Below, piece after piece: positions 12,621-24,909 of a stretch of 64,000 nt of DNA. Positions within the stretch are counted from its first letter, which is position 1, and the number at the start of each line of letters is the position of its first letter. The stretch comes from Symsagittifera roscoffensis (lineage: Eukaryota > Xenacoelomorpha > Acoela > Convolutidae), in assembly GCF_963678635.1 (NCBI RefSeq), contig NC_087063.1, forward strand, positions 18,521,814 through 18,585,813, in the 5' to 3' direction. A program made the position numbers and the translations under genes. The notes under the pieces were generated by a model. That model saw only the letters and a program-made list of their open reading frames with translations. It had not been told where the DNA came from and did no database searches.

Positions 12621-15600
12621 TTGATTGATTAAAATGGGTCATATGCCAAATCATGTAGCGCAAACACATTGCTCTGTACCCGGATTGATTAAAAATGCTA
12701 GTCATACAATTTTCATATATGAAAATTTACTTTTTGCTAATCATTGATAGATGCTAATCCTTTACTTTTAATGCAATTCCATAAGTACGTAAAATTGCAT
12801 GAAAGGTCTTTGATTCGTTATTTTTAAATTTCTTAAGTTTAAATCTAAATTTGCAATGTTTTTGGGTGGTTTTTGTAAGCGAACACAATTGAAAACAACC
12901 TTGGTTACTCAGAAATAGATTCACCACATATTTGACCGTCTTTCAATTTTTCAAAAATTTTAAAATTTAGTGAATCATGCATTGACCAAAGCATACAACG
13001 GCATGCCATACAAAAGAAATAGGCGTGTTAAGTGTTTTTGAAAAATGTTATCCAGAGAAATGGAAAAAAACTCAATTTTTGTGTATCCAGGACTACGTTG
13101 TACACACAAAAATTAATTTTTGCATCCAAATTTTTTTTCGAAAAATGTTTGTGTAAGTACCAAATTCGTTTTTAAAAAAATTTTTTGCTGCAATTTCAAA
13201 ACAACTTAGCCATCAGAAAATGCTGGTCATAGATTTTTCATTTATGAAAAATTTATGATTCGCATTTTTTGACAAAAAAAATTCTTTTTAATGTATGACG
13301 ATACAACGACTTATATGCAAAAACAAGAAATTTTATTCGAATATTCGATGACTCCGTTTTAGCAAAATGTATGAAATTTGTATGAGTAGCATTTTTTCAA
13401 CTTTTTCATAGACTTAGTTTATGGAATTGTATGATTAGCATTTTCGGTCTATGGAGGTCAACCCGGGTATTTTCTACATTCTTCCGCATGAAATTTCGGG
13501 AGATATAACGGATCTTGTGTTATGCAGTAAACGGCCCTAAACATGCTAGTCATACAATTTTCATATATGGAAAAATGCTAATCATTTACTTTTAATGCAA
13601 TTCCATAAGTACATAAAATTGCATGAAAGGTCTATGATTAGTTATTTTTAAATTTCCAAAGTTCAAATCTAAATTCGCAATGTTTTTAAGTGGTTTTTGT
13701 AATCGAACACAATTGACAAAAATCTTGGTTACTCAGAAATAGAGTCACCACATGTTTCACCGTCTTTCAATTTTTCAAAAATTTTAAATTTTAGTGAATC
13801 ATGCATTGACCAAAGCATACAACAGCATGCCATACAAAAGAAATAGGTGTGTTAAGTGTTTTTGAAAAATGTTATCCAGAGAAATGGAAAAAAACTCAAC
13901 TTTTTTGGATCCAGGACTACGTTATATACACAAAAAATTAATTTTTGCATGCAAAATTTTTTTCGAAAAATGTTTGTGTGAGTGCCAAATTCGTTTTTAA
14001 AAATATGTTTGCGGCAATTTCAAAACAACTTAGCCATCAGAAAATGCTAGTCATAGATTTTTCATATATGAAAAATGTATGATTCGCATTTTTTGACAAA
14101 AAAAATTCTTTTTATTGTATGACGATACAGCGACTTATATGCAAAAACAAGAATTTTTTTTCGAAAATTCGATGACTCCGTTTTAGCAAACTGTATGAAA
14201 TTTGTATGAGTAGCATTTTTTCAACTTTTTCATAGACTTAGTTTATGGAATTGTATGAGTAGCATTTTCGGTCTATGGAGGTCGACCCGGGTATTTTCTA
14301 TATTCTTCCGCATGAAATTTCGGGAGATATAACGGATCTTGTGTTATGCACTAAACGGCCCTAAACATGCTAGTCATACAATTTTCATATATGGAAAAAT
14401 GCTAATCATTTACTTTTAATGCAATTCCATAAGTACATAAAATTGCATGAAAGGTCTATGATTAGTTATTTTTAAATTTCCAAAGTTCAAATCTAAATTC
14501 GCAATGTTTTTAAGTGGTTTTTGTAATCGAACACAATTGACAAAAATCTTGGTTACTCAGAAATAGAGTCACCACTTGTTTCACCGTCTTTCAATTTTTC
14601 AAAAATTTTAAATTTTAGTGAATCATGCATTGACCAAAGCATACAACAGCGTGCCATACAAAAGAAATAGGTGTGTTAAGTGTTTTTGAAAAATGTTATC
14701 CAGAGAAATGGAAAAAAACTCAACTTTTTTGGATCCAGGACTACGTTATATACACAAAAAATTAATTTTTGCATGCAAAATTTTTTTCGAAAAATGTTTG
14801 TGTGAGTGCCAAATTCGTTTTTAAAAATATGTTTGCGGCAATTTCAAAACAACTTAGCCATCAGAAAATGCTAGTCATAGATTTTTCATATATGAAAAAT
14901 GTATGATTCGCATTTTTTGACAAAAAAAATTCTTTTTATTGTATGACGATACAGCGACTTATATGCAAAAACAAGAATTTTTTTTCGAAAATTCGATGAC
15001 TCCGTTTTAGCAAACTGTATGAAATTTGTATGAGTAGCATTTTTTCAACTTTTTCATAGACTTAGTTTATGGAATTGTATGAGTAGCATTTTCGGTCTAT
15101 GGAGGTCGACCCGGGTATTTTCTATATTCTTCCGCATGAAATTTCGGGAGATATAACGGATCTTGTGTTATGCACTAAACGGCCCTAAACATGCTAGTCA
15201 TACAATTTTCATATATGGAAAAATGCTAATTATTTGCTTTTAATGCAATTCCATAAGTACATAAAATTGCATGAAAGGTCTATGATTAGTTATTTTTAAA
15301 TTTCCAAAGTTCAAATCTAAATTCGCAATGTTTTTAAATGGTTTTTGTAATCGAACACAATTGACAAAAACCTTGGCTACTCAGAAATAGAGTCACCACA
15401 TGTTTCACCGTCTTTCAATTTTTCAAAAATTTTCTATTTTAGTGAATCATGCATTGACCAAAGCATACAACAGCATGCCATACAAAAGAAATAGGTGTGT
15501 TAAGTGTTTTTGAAAAATGTTATCCAGAGAAATGGAAAAAAACTCAACTTTTTTGGATCCAGGACTACGTTATATACACAAAAAATTAATTTTTGCATGC

Positions 15601-18600
15601 AAAATTTTTTTCGAAAAATGTTTGTGTGAGTACCAAATTCGTTTTTAAAAATATGTTTGCGGCAATTTCAAAACAACTTAGCCATCAGAAAATGCTAGTC
15701 ATAGATTTTTCATATATGAAAAATGTATGATTCGCATTTTTTGACAAAAAAAATTCTTTTTATTGTATGACGATACAGCGACTTATATGCAAAAACAAGA
15801 ATTTTTTTTCGAAAATTCGATGACTCCGTTTTAGCAAACTGTATGAAATTTGTATGAGTAGCATTTTTTCAACTTTTTCATAGACTTAGTTTATGGAATT
15901 GTATGAGTAGCATTTTCGGTCTATGGAGGTCGACCCGGGTATTTTCTATATTCTTCCGCATGAAATTTCGGGAGATATAACGGATCTTGTGTTATGCACT
16001 AAACGGCCCTAAACATGCTAGTCATACAATTTTCATATATGGAAAAATGCTAATCATTTACTTTTAATGCAATTCCATAAGTACATAAAATTGCATGAAA
16101 GGTCTATGATTAGTTATTTTTAAATTTCCAAAGTTCAAATCTAAATTCGCAATGTTTTTAAATGGTTTTTGTAATCGAACACAATTGACAAAAATCTTGG
16201 TTACTCAGAAATAGAGTCACCACTTGTTTCACCGTCTTTCAATTTTTCAAAAATTTTTAATTTTAGTGAATCATGCATTGACCAAAGCATACAACAGCAT
16301 GCCATACAAAAGAAATAGGTGTGTTAAGTGTTTTTGAAAAATGTTATCCAGAGAAATGGAAAAAAACTCAACTTTTTTGGATCCAGGACTACGTTATATA
16401 CACAAAAAATTAATTTTTGCATGCAAAATTTTTTTCGAAAAATGTTTGTGTGAGTGCCAAATTCGTTTTTAAAAATATGTTTGCGGCAATTTCAAAACAA
16501 CTTAGCCATCAGAAAATGCTAGTCATAGATTTTTCATATATGAAAAATTTATGATTCGCATTTTTTGACAAAAAAAATTCTTTTTAATGTATGACGATAC
16601 AGCGACTTATATGCAAAAACAAGAATTTTTATTCGAAAATTCGATGACTCCGTTTTAGCAAGCTGTATGAAATTTGTATGAGTAGCATTTTTTCAACTTT
16701 TTCATAGACTTAGTTTATGGAATTGTATAAGTAGCATTTTCGGTCTATGGAGGTCGACCCGGGTATTTTCTATATTCTTCCGCATGAAATTTCGGGAGAT
16801 ATAACGGATCTTGTGTTATGCACTAAACGGCCCTAAACATGCTAGTCATACAATTTTCATATATGGAAAAATGCTAATCATTTACTTTTAATGCAATTCC
16901 ATAAGTACATAAAATTGCATGAAAGGTCTATGATTAGTTATTTTTAAACTTCCAAAGTTCAAATCTAAATTCGCAATGTTTTTAAGTGGTTTTTGTAATC
17001 GAACACAATTGACAAAAATCTTGGTTACTCAGAAATAGAGTCACCACATGTTTCACCGTCTTTCAATTTTCAAAAATTTTAAATTTTAGTGAATCATGCA
17101 TTGACCAAAGCATACAACAGCATGCCATACAAAAGAAATAGGTGTGTTAAGTGTTTTTGAAAAATGTTATCCAGAGAAATGGAAAAAAACTCAACTTTTT
17201 TGGATCCAGGACTACGTTATATACACAAAAAATTAATTTTTGCATGCAAAATTTTTTTCGAAAAATGTTTGTGTGAGTGCCAAATTCGTTTTTAAAAATA
17301 TGTTTGCGGCAATTTCAAAACAACTTAGCCATCAGAAAATGCTAGTCATAGATTTTTCATATATGAAAAATGTATGATTCGCATTTTTGACAAAAAAAAT
17401 TCTTTTTATTGTATGACGATACAGCGACTTATATGCAAAAACAAGAATTTTTTTTCGAAAATTCGATGACTCCGTTTTAGCAAACTGTATGAAATTTGTA
17501 TGAGTAGCATTTTTTCAACTTTTTCATAGACTTAGTTTATGGAATTGTATGAGTAGCATTTTCGGTCTATGGAGGTCGACCCGGGTATTTTCTATATTCT
17601 TCCGCATGAAATTTCGGGAGATATAACGGATCTTGTGTTATGCACTAAACGGCCCTAAACATTCTAGTCATACAATTTTCATATATGGAAAAATGCTAAT
17701 CATTTACTTTTAATGCAATTCCATAAGTACATAAAATTGCATGAAAGGTCTATGATTAGTTATTTTTAAATTTCCAAAGTTCAAATCTAAATTCGCAATG
17801 TTTTTAAGTGGTTTTTGTAATCGAACACAATTGACAAAAATCTTGGTTACTCAGAAATAGAGTCACCACTTGTTTCACCGTCTTTCAATTTTTCAAAAAT
17901 TTTAAATTTTAGTGAATCATGCATTGACCAAAGCATACAACAGCATGCCATACAAAAGAAATAGGTGTGTTAAGTGTTTTTGAAAAATGTTATCCAGAGA
18001 AATGGAAAAAAACTCAACTTTTTTGGATCCAGGACTACGTTATATACACAAAAAATTAATTTTTGCATGCAAAATTTTTTTCGAAAAATGTTTGTGTGAG
18101 TACCAAATTCGTTTTTAAAAATATGTTTGCGGCAATTTCAAAACAACTTCGCCATCAGAAAATGCTAGTCATAGATTTTTCATATATGAAAAATGTATGA
18201 TTCGCATTTTTTGACAAAAAAAATTCTTTTTATTGTATGACGATACAGCGACTTATATGCAAAAACAAGAATTTTTTTTCGAAAATTCGATGACTCCGTT
18301 TTAGCAAACTGTATGAAATTTGTATGAGTAGCATTTTTTCAACTTTTTCATAGACTTAGTTTATGGAATTGTATGAGTAGCATTTTCGGTCTATGGAGGT
18401 CGACCCGGGTATTTTCTATATTCTTCCGCATGAAATTTCGGGAGATATAACGGATCTTGTGTTATGCACTAAACGGCCCTAAACATGCTAGTCATACAAT
18501 TTTCATATATGGAAAAATGCTAATCATTTACTTTTAATGCAATTCCATAAGTACATAAAATTGCATGAAAGGTCTATGATTAGTTATTTTTAAATTTCCA

Positions 18601-19310
18601 AGTTCAAATCTAAATTCGCAATGTTTTTAAATGGTTTTTGTAATCGAACACAATTGACAAAAACCTTGGCTACTCAGAAATAGAGTCACCACATGTTTCA
18701 CCGTCTTTCAATTTTTAAAAATTTTTCTATTTTAGTGAATCATGCATTGACCAAAGCATACAACAGCATGCCAAACAAAAGAAATAGGTGTGTTAAGTGT
18801 TTTTGAAAAATGTTATCCAGAGAAATGGAAAAAACTCAACTTTTTTGTATCCAGGACTACGTTATATACACAAAAAATTAATTTTTGCATGCAAAATTTT
18901 TTTCGAAAAATGTTTGTGTGAGTACCAAATTCGTTTTTAAAAAATTTTTTGCGGCAATTTCAAAACAACTTAGCCATCAGAAAATGCTAGTCATAGATTT
19001 TTCATATATGAAAAATTTATGATTCGCATTTTTTGACAAAAAAATTCTTTTTAATGTATGACGATACAGCGACTTATATGCAAAAACAAGAATTTTTATT
19101 CGAAAATTCGATGACTCCGTTTTAGCAAGCTGTATGAAATTTGTATGAGTAGCATTTTTTCAACTTTTTCATAGACTTAGTTTATGGAATTGTATAAGTA
19201 GCATTTTCGGTCTATGGAGGTCGACCCGGGTATTTTCTATTTTCTTCCGCATGAAATTTCGGGAGATATAACTGATCTTGTGTTATGCACTAAACGGCCC
19301 TAAAACTTAA
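12621..19310 (+). repeat. Tandem satellite array, about 824-bp monomers, about eight copies
   Basis: The boundary word ACGGCCCTAAAC, counted from its first G, recurs at 13533, 14357, 15181, 16005, 16829, 17651, 18475 and 19296. Intervals are 824, 824, 824, 824, 822, 824 and 821 bp. The leftmost unit (12621-13532) is more diverged and starts with a different head, TTGATTGATTAAAATGGG. No frame of 60 codons or more occurs in the array. Each monomer holds a near-palindrome (for example 14041-14092) and repeated TATGAGTAGCATTTT words. The inner units are almost identical, with scattered substitutions shared between particular units, which suggests unequal crossover or gene conversion. Confidence 0.95.
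14041..14092. repeat. Hairpin inside each satellite monomer (representative copy)
   Basis: The left arm AAAATGCTAGTCATAGATTT and the right arm ending TATGATTCGCATTTT are inverted copies across about 26 bp with few mismatches, centred on CATATATG. The same structure is present in every monomer. Confidence 0.75.
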
Positions 19311-19725
19311 TTTGAATATCTTCAGCTGAAATATTTGCGGTCGAACCTGATTTGCTAAATTTAGCTCAACAACGCAGTCAGGTATTTTCAACAAAACTTC
19401 CTGCGGATGAAAATACTAGCAGAACTTATCAAAAACATGGAACTCTTTCAAAAAATCCAACTAATATCAAGTCACTTGTGAAATTCGTCCAGCCACAACG
19501 TTTCAGTTAAATATTGTCGAATAAAGTTCCATATTTTCGAGGATTTCGGCTAATCAATTTACGTGCTGGAAATTTTAATTGAAATGTCGACCATGTTTGA
19601 GTTTGATTGGCTAAATAGCCAATCAGATTCAACCACATTAATTTCAGTTCAAGATCAAGATGTCGAAATACTAATTTTGGGCCGTTTAGTGCATAAGAAC
19701 CGACAATATAACCGAAAGTTCCTCA
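19255..19725. repeat. Inverted repeat closing the satellite
   Basis: The array ends with TTATGCACTAAACGGCCC (19282-19299). About 380 bp on, GGGCCGTTTAGTGCATAA (19679-19696) is its reverse complement, and weaker inverted similarity extends outwards to about 19725. The enclosed 380 bp is non-satellite and non-coding. Confidence 0.7.
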
Positions 19726-20584
19726 GTTAAGAGCGATTGAGTACCCATCAATATCACGGCGCTTATTTCAAAAAAAATGTTCAATAAACGGTTTTTAGTG
19801 CATTTTCGAGGACTTAAGTTTTTTAATATAAACTCCTGGCCTATGAATCTAATCTAAAAAAAAGAGAGCGGGACCAAGGTAAAATACTCCCCCTAAAACG
19901 TTTTTTATTGATGGTTATCACCTGGTTCTTACTTGGAGTTTTCAGAAAGTCGGAATCGAATATTTCACACGCTGCCGATATCTTAAGAAGTCAATATCCT
20001 TTATTCGNNNNNNNNNNNNNNNNNNNNNNNNNNNNNNNNNNNNNNNNNNNNNNNNNNNNNNNNNNNNNNNNNNNNNNNNNNNNNNNNNNNNNNNNNNNNN
20101 NNNNNNNNNNNNNNNNNNNNNNNNNNNNNNNNNNNNNNNNNNNNNNNNNNNNNNNNNNNNNNNNNNNNNNNNNNNNNNNNNNNNNNNNNNNNNNNNNNNN
20201 NNNNNNNGTTGCGGTTGCAACTTCTGAAGATAAGAAGAAAAGCTATTTGTCAAAAATATGATTGCTCTCGGCGAAACACAAAATTGAACTTGCACCTTGT
20301 GTTGGGATCACCAAACTTAATGTCGGCTGAAAAATACAATTTGATTATGATCATATAACTGGGTCATGACAATCCGGTACTGAGATAAATTTTCAAAAAA
20401 AAACTCAATTTGCTGTAATCCTGTCCTTGAACTTAAGCTTAAACTTAAGCCTCCTTGGTCGTGGAAAATGTTGACTTTTCTTATCAACCAAAAATTTCAT
20501 TGGGCCATTTTGAAGGACACTGTCATTTGCTAGGCAATAACTTCTTTGAGCGCAAAAGTCTAAATCTTGCCGCTAAAATTTCAA
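19726..20584. other. Intergenic, contains a 200-base assembly gap
   Basis: No gene recognised. Bases 20008-20207 are N, and frames crossing the gap are meaningless. Sequence after the gap is AT-rich and unassigned. Confidence 0.6.
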
Positions 20585-20690
20585 ACAGGACTGCTCGTTT
20601 CAGGGCGAAACCTTGAATGTTCTGGTTGCCTTGTAAGATCGAAGGAGCAGTAATTACATAAAAAAACTAAATGTAAAAAAATATATATTT
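20585..20690 (-). mobile_element. Hairpin-ended repeat family, 3'-end fragment, reversed
   Basis: ACAGGACTGCTCGTTTCAGG followed by GCGAAACC and TGAATGTTCTGG is the reversed 3' hairpin signature. Only the last 100 bp or so of the family is present. It directly precedes a plus-strand copy. Confidence 0.6.
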
Positions 20691-20692
20691 TT

Positions 20693-21144
20693 GTTTCGAC
20701 TTTCGATACGAAAGTAACGGAATATTTGTGCTCGTGGTGGGTTTTTTTCTTCAGACAAATTTCGACTTTTTAACTAGCCATTTTTGACGGACTTTTTAAA
20801 CATCATTCAAAAAGTATCGTTGTCCTGAGCTTAAAATTGAAACGATATTTCACCTGTGATCTTTTTTTGTAAAGTTATGGGGGTTTAAAGATTGCCATTT
20901 GGCCAATTTGGGACAATTAAAGCGCGATATATTCCTCGCTATTAACGCGTAAACGCAGATTTAATCCTTCTTAGAAATTGTTCCAAACTGGTTGAAAGAA
21001 GCTTTTTTTGCCACAATTGATTTGTTACAAGGAGCGAAATCTATTCTTTTGTAGCTTATATGGCGAGTGGGGGGATGATTTTCGTAAAAATTTTCGATGA
21101 AAAAACTTCAAAATTTTAATTCTTTTTCTATTTCGTTTAATTTT
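20693..21144 (+). mobile_element. Hairpin-ended repeat family, 5' part of a copy split by the LTR element
   Basis: It starts GTTTCGACTTTCGATACG with an intact 5' hairpin and follows the family to its T-rich segment, where the 3' LTR begins. The missing 3' end of the family resumes at 41184, immediately beyond the other LTR. Both halves have the same orientation and join at the expected family position. Confidence 0.85.
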
Positions 21145-22282
21145 TTACTGATCGTTCACTGCTGGTTGATTGCTTAGTAATTTTATCGTAAAGTATAAGT
21201 CTCACCTTAGATCGTCAAGTTGTCTTGACAAAAGTTAGAGTAGAAACAATAGTTAGAACAGATATCAATTAATTAGCTGGTTAAATACAAAGCACAGGGT
21301 TATTAGATTATATAAACGAATCGAACAGCTTAAAGAAATATACCTATGAGGGGAGGTTGAGTTAATCTTAGTTTGTTCATCAAAAATTTATCTTACTACG
21401 AAGGTCGATGATTGTTTAGAACTCTTGGGTCACCCTTGATTGTGTCCACTCTGTACTTCTGGCTGGTCGTCTGTATCGTCCTTGCCGTAGTCCTTTTAGT
21501 CCTTATGGTCCGGGTTTCCTCAGTTATGCATATCTCGATTCATAAGTTTTCGAATTTTAAATGAGAATTTTTTTTGTTTAATTTGGAAAAAAGGCTAGTT
21601 TTTTGTTATTGTTAAAGTGGAAAAGAAAAATTATTTATTTTGAAAAAGAAGTTGTTAAGAGATCTGACTTGCTGCTGACTGAGCAAAAAGAAACACTGAA
21701 GATTTCAGGCGAGTCCTTTTGGTCGTAAGCATAATTCGGCGGCTGATTCAATCTTTAATTATTCAGGTTTCACCTGCTCCTTTATTCTCCCTTTCGTATA
21801 AGGGAATTTTCAACTAGTTTTCATTTGATTTTTTCAAAACAAATATCTTTAAATTATTAGCCCTCTTTGATTAAAACCGCAGCCTTCAGTTTTGTCTGAT
21901 TGAAAACTCATATTACTCTTTCTGATGCATCATACTGCAGGCGCATCTTTGCTTAATCAAAGCAAGGAGAATTTCAGTGCAGCCGGCAAGACTGCTAAAT
22001 CTTTATCCATTTTGTTTCAAGTTAAAGTTAAAAGGGACGTGTTAAAAATCGCCGCCCATTTAAAATAGTGAGCATGAAAAAATGAGAAAAATTGGACAAG
22101 TATTTAAAAAGTAGTGGGTTTTCAAAACAAGATTTTATAGTCCTAATAAGAGTAAATCAGTCAATATCTGATATAGTGAAAAGAGGCTTTAATTTAAATG
22201 GCACGCTCCAATTTAGAATTGGGTCGTTAAATAAACAATTAAGACAATGGTCTTTTGTCTGTGTAGTATTTTCAATACTACA
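21145..22282 (-). repeat. 3' LTR of the 20-kb element
   Basis: It matches 40067-41183 along nearly its whole length with substitutions and small indels. On the minus strand it begins TGTAGTATTGAAAATACTAC, which contains the inverted pair TAGTATT and AATACTA. Plus-strand frames inside it (22092-22301) have a counterpart in the other LTR only because the LTRs are copies. Divergence between the two LTRs is clearly visible, so the insertion is not very recent. Confidence 0.85.
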
Positions 22283-22297
22283 ACTCACCCCTTTTTT
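22283..22297 (-). other. Polypurine tract of the LTR element
   Basis: On the minus strand AAAAAAGGGGTGAGT directly precedes the LTR start TGTAGTATTG. Position and composition are those of a plus-strand-synthesis primer for a minus-oriented element, which fixes its orientation and one LTR edge. Confidence 0.8.
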
Positions 22298-22467
22298 ATA
22301 AAATTAAGCTGTTCGATTCTTACAGTTACCATGCTGAAAATTTAATGATTAAATATTTTAGTTATAACATTCAAAAAGAACATCAAATGAAATAGTTATG
22401 TAGATAAGTAAAGTTAATGGACTCAAATTTAAATGTGGTTTTTGTTCTCTAGAGCTCTAAATTTTGT

Positions 22468-23161
22468 CTAGAGCTTCCTTCCTGCTTCTATCTCCCCTCT
22501 GTACGCTCTGAGGATCTCTAGCTTCCTCTGTGAAGCCTCGAGTTTTTGTTGTAACTTGACGATTTTCTTTTCCTTGATTTTATTCTTAATTCGCAGTCTG
22601 CTCATCCCGTCTGTAAGCTCTTTAATATCGTCTTGCTCTTCCTGCTTGGGTCTTACATAGTTTGGGAAGGCAGTTAATCCCTGAAAAGGAATGGTAACTT
22701 GCGTTCCCCCTGCTTTCAGGATGTAGCCTTGCTCTTCTCCGTTCTTCAGTTTCCAGAAAATGGTCTCCTCCTTTATCACCACTTCTTGTTGTGCTCTAAA
22801 CTCGACGGACATCATTGCCTTTTCCATTGTCGTCGAGTTGACGACTTCAATAAAGGATGGCAGTTTCCATCTGTTGCAGTTTTGTTTTATTGAATACTTC
22901 AAACTCTGTTTTATTATTGTTTTATTGGATAAATCTAGGGTTTTCAGTGTCCAGTTTACTTCTCTGTTCTTCTGTAGTTCCAATCTTTGATTCAGTTGAC
23001 TGGGGAAATTTCTAGGGTTTTTTGTTTAACCCGCCGTCAATTGACAATGATTGTACTACAGTTTTTAGTTGCTTCTTTCTGAGAGGCACTTTTCTTTTGA
23101 ATTCCTCGGGTGCTGGGTCAGCATTTCGGCAGTTCCAATTCAAACTTGGGTCATATTCCAT
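22468..23161 (-). pseudogene. Unidentified ORF next to the 3' LTR (coiled-coil C-terminus, one frameshift)
   Basis: It reads from ATG at 23161 (MEYDPSLNWNCRNADPAP), shifts frame near 23025, then runs open to a stop at 22468; the second part alone is 171 codons from its own ATG at 22983. The restored length is about 230 residues. The middle contains FWKLKNGEEQGYILKAGG, and the last 60 residues are rich in K, E, L and R with heptad-like spacing (KIVKLQQKLEASQRKLEIL), consistent with a coiled coil. No signal peptide or membrane segment is visible, so a classic envelope protein is unlikely. It lies where retroelements place accessory or env genes, 170 bp before the PPT. I do not recognise the family. 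Confidence 0.55.
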
Positions 23162-24909
23162 TTTGCTAAACACCAATATAAAATAAGAAAATTTTCAAAA
23201 TCCCGAATTACATTTAGATACTAAGGCTTATTATCAAATTTGAATAATGAAGGACATTTATAAAAGTGTGAATTTTTATATATAAAAGGTTGAAAATATA
23301 ATCCTCTGGTTTCACACAAACCCACCACGGCAAACAAATGAAGAAAGACGATCATGGTGTTTATTAACCACAGGAATGAAGCATTTTCCGACGCTGAGTT
23401 AAGCTCAGATATTAAACTTATGTAGTTAAAGCAAAAATGGAAATTTGGGCATTAATTAACCCCTAATCTTAAATGTATGTCCATCAGGGTTCATTCACAG
23501 GCTTACAATGAGGTCCTTAACAAATTATACAGCTATGAACTTCGGTTGGGATTTACGAGAATGAAATATAAACCAAAAGAAATTTATAAAAATTGTTAGA
23601 CAAGAATCAACAAATAATATATTCAATTTGACAACGTTTTGTCATAACCAAAAAACTTCGTTTCATTTTTTGATAAGAAAAAAAAGAAATGAATTAGAAT
23701 AAAAAATGAAATATCGAAGAAAAGGAAAGTTACAGACCAATTTCATAATGATATAATATTCAATGAGATAAGTGTATTAATTTTTCTTCGATTTCAATCC
23801 CATGCATCAATCCATGTTCACATCTTTAGTACAGAAAAGTCGTATGAACTTTATGATGCAAAAATTTAACGTAAACAATCTTAATGATGATGCGGTCCAA
23901 TTTTCAAAGTGTTGCTTCTGAAAATTTGTTGTTTTAGGGGTTTAAATGCCTGCGTGTTGTGGATTCTAAACTACCGAATTAGTAATGTGGCCAAAATTTT
24001 GAGGAGTGAAACATAAGAGTCTCAAAAGTTGCATACAGCCACCAACAATCCTTTACGTTGTTGAAAGAATACGGTACCATGGGTTTTTGAAATGCTACAT
24101 AAAGCCACCAACATATGCTGGCATAAATCAGCGGCGGGTCGGGTCGAAAAACTATGTTCGCCCATTTTAAGATCATGAATAATTGTAAAAACGTACTCAA
24201 TTTGATGAAAAATGAGAGCTAATTTTTTTCCCTTTTTGATGAATTTCTTCTAGTTTGCATTTGTAACCTGAAAACTTCAAGGCCAAAAATTAATGTCATT
24301 GGTCCCTACTTGGGCCCTAAGAGGAATCCGATGGTGCAAATTAACTTCGCAGAAATAAGTCTGATACAGTTTTACATTGGCTAGGTCTTTCATCAGAGGT
24401 TTCACTCTATTAATTCTCCTTATTGTACGTAGGGTAATTTGACCTTCCCGTAAGTGTAATACTGATTTTTCAGTTGATAAAACCGCCTGAAAATTAAATT
24501 AGACTCGTAAAACTGTAATATAAACTCCTAGCCTTTCGCAATTTTCTTTTGCAAATATGATGAAGTCGAAAAACTTTTTTGTCTGAGCCATTGGGTTCCG
24601 ATCCCTCTACCTTTATTTGATTTTGAGGATGGTCCAAAATTTTTAGCGTACTTGACTGTTTTCGAACTCAGTAAAGAATTAAATCCGTGTTCATGCATTT
24701 TGGCATATCCTTCTGGGTGTCATACAGAACCGCTATCCATTGTAGTATTTTTGTAGGTTAAAACTCGTAATCCTATTTTTTAGTAAGATTAAATTAGATT
24801 TACTGCTCAGTATACAAAACAATAGGTAAGTTTCACAAACTTAAAGCGTTATAAAAGCTTTAATGAAAACTTCACTTTTATAATTATTTTAAAGCAGGAA
24901 GAAATGGGT
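23162..24909 (-). other. Internal region of the LTR element without recognisable pol
   Basis: Reverse transcriptase, RNase H and integrase would be expected here. I see only short frames with stops on the minus strand and no YxDD, HHCC or DDE-like arrangement. A small imperfect direct repeat (GCCACCAACA at about 24039 and 24106) gives a spurious 73-codon frame. The pol genes appear to be lost or replaced. Confidence 0.5.

Noticed and set aside
10561-19310. CRISPR-like array
   Set aside because: The repeats are contiguous 824-bp monomers without short repeat-spacer structure, in a eukaryotic genome.
19908-20295. 117-codon frames on both strands
   Set aside because: Most of their length is N.
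22092-22301. 69-75 codon plus-strand frames conserved at 22092-22301 and 40993-41220
   Set aside because: They are the same stretch of the two LTRs, antisense to the element, and the second runs into flanking repeat. Similarity is explained by LTR duplication.
22468-23161. Envelope protein
   Set aside because: The position fits, but no signal peptide, membrane anchor or furin-like site is visible.
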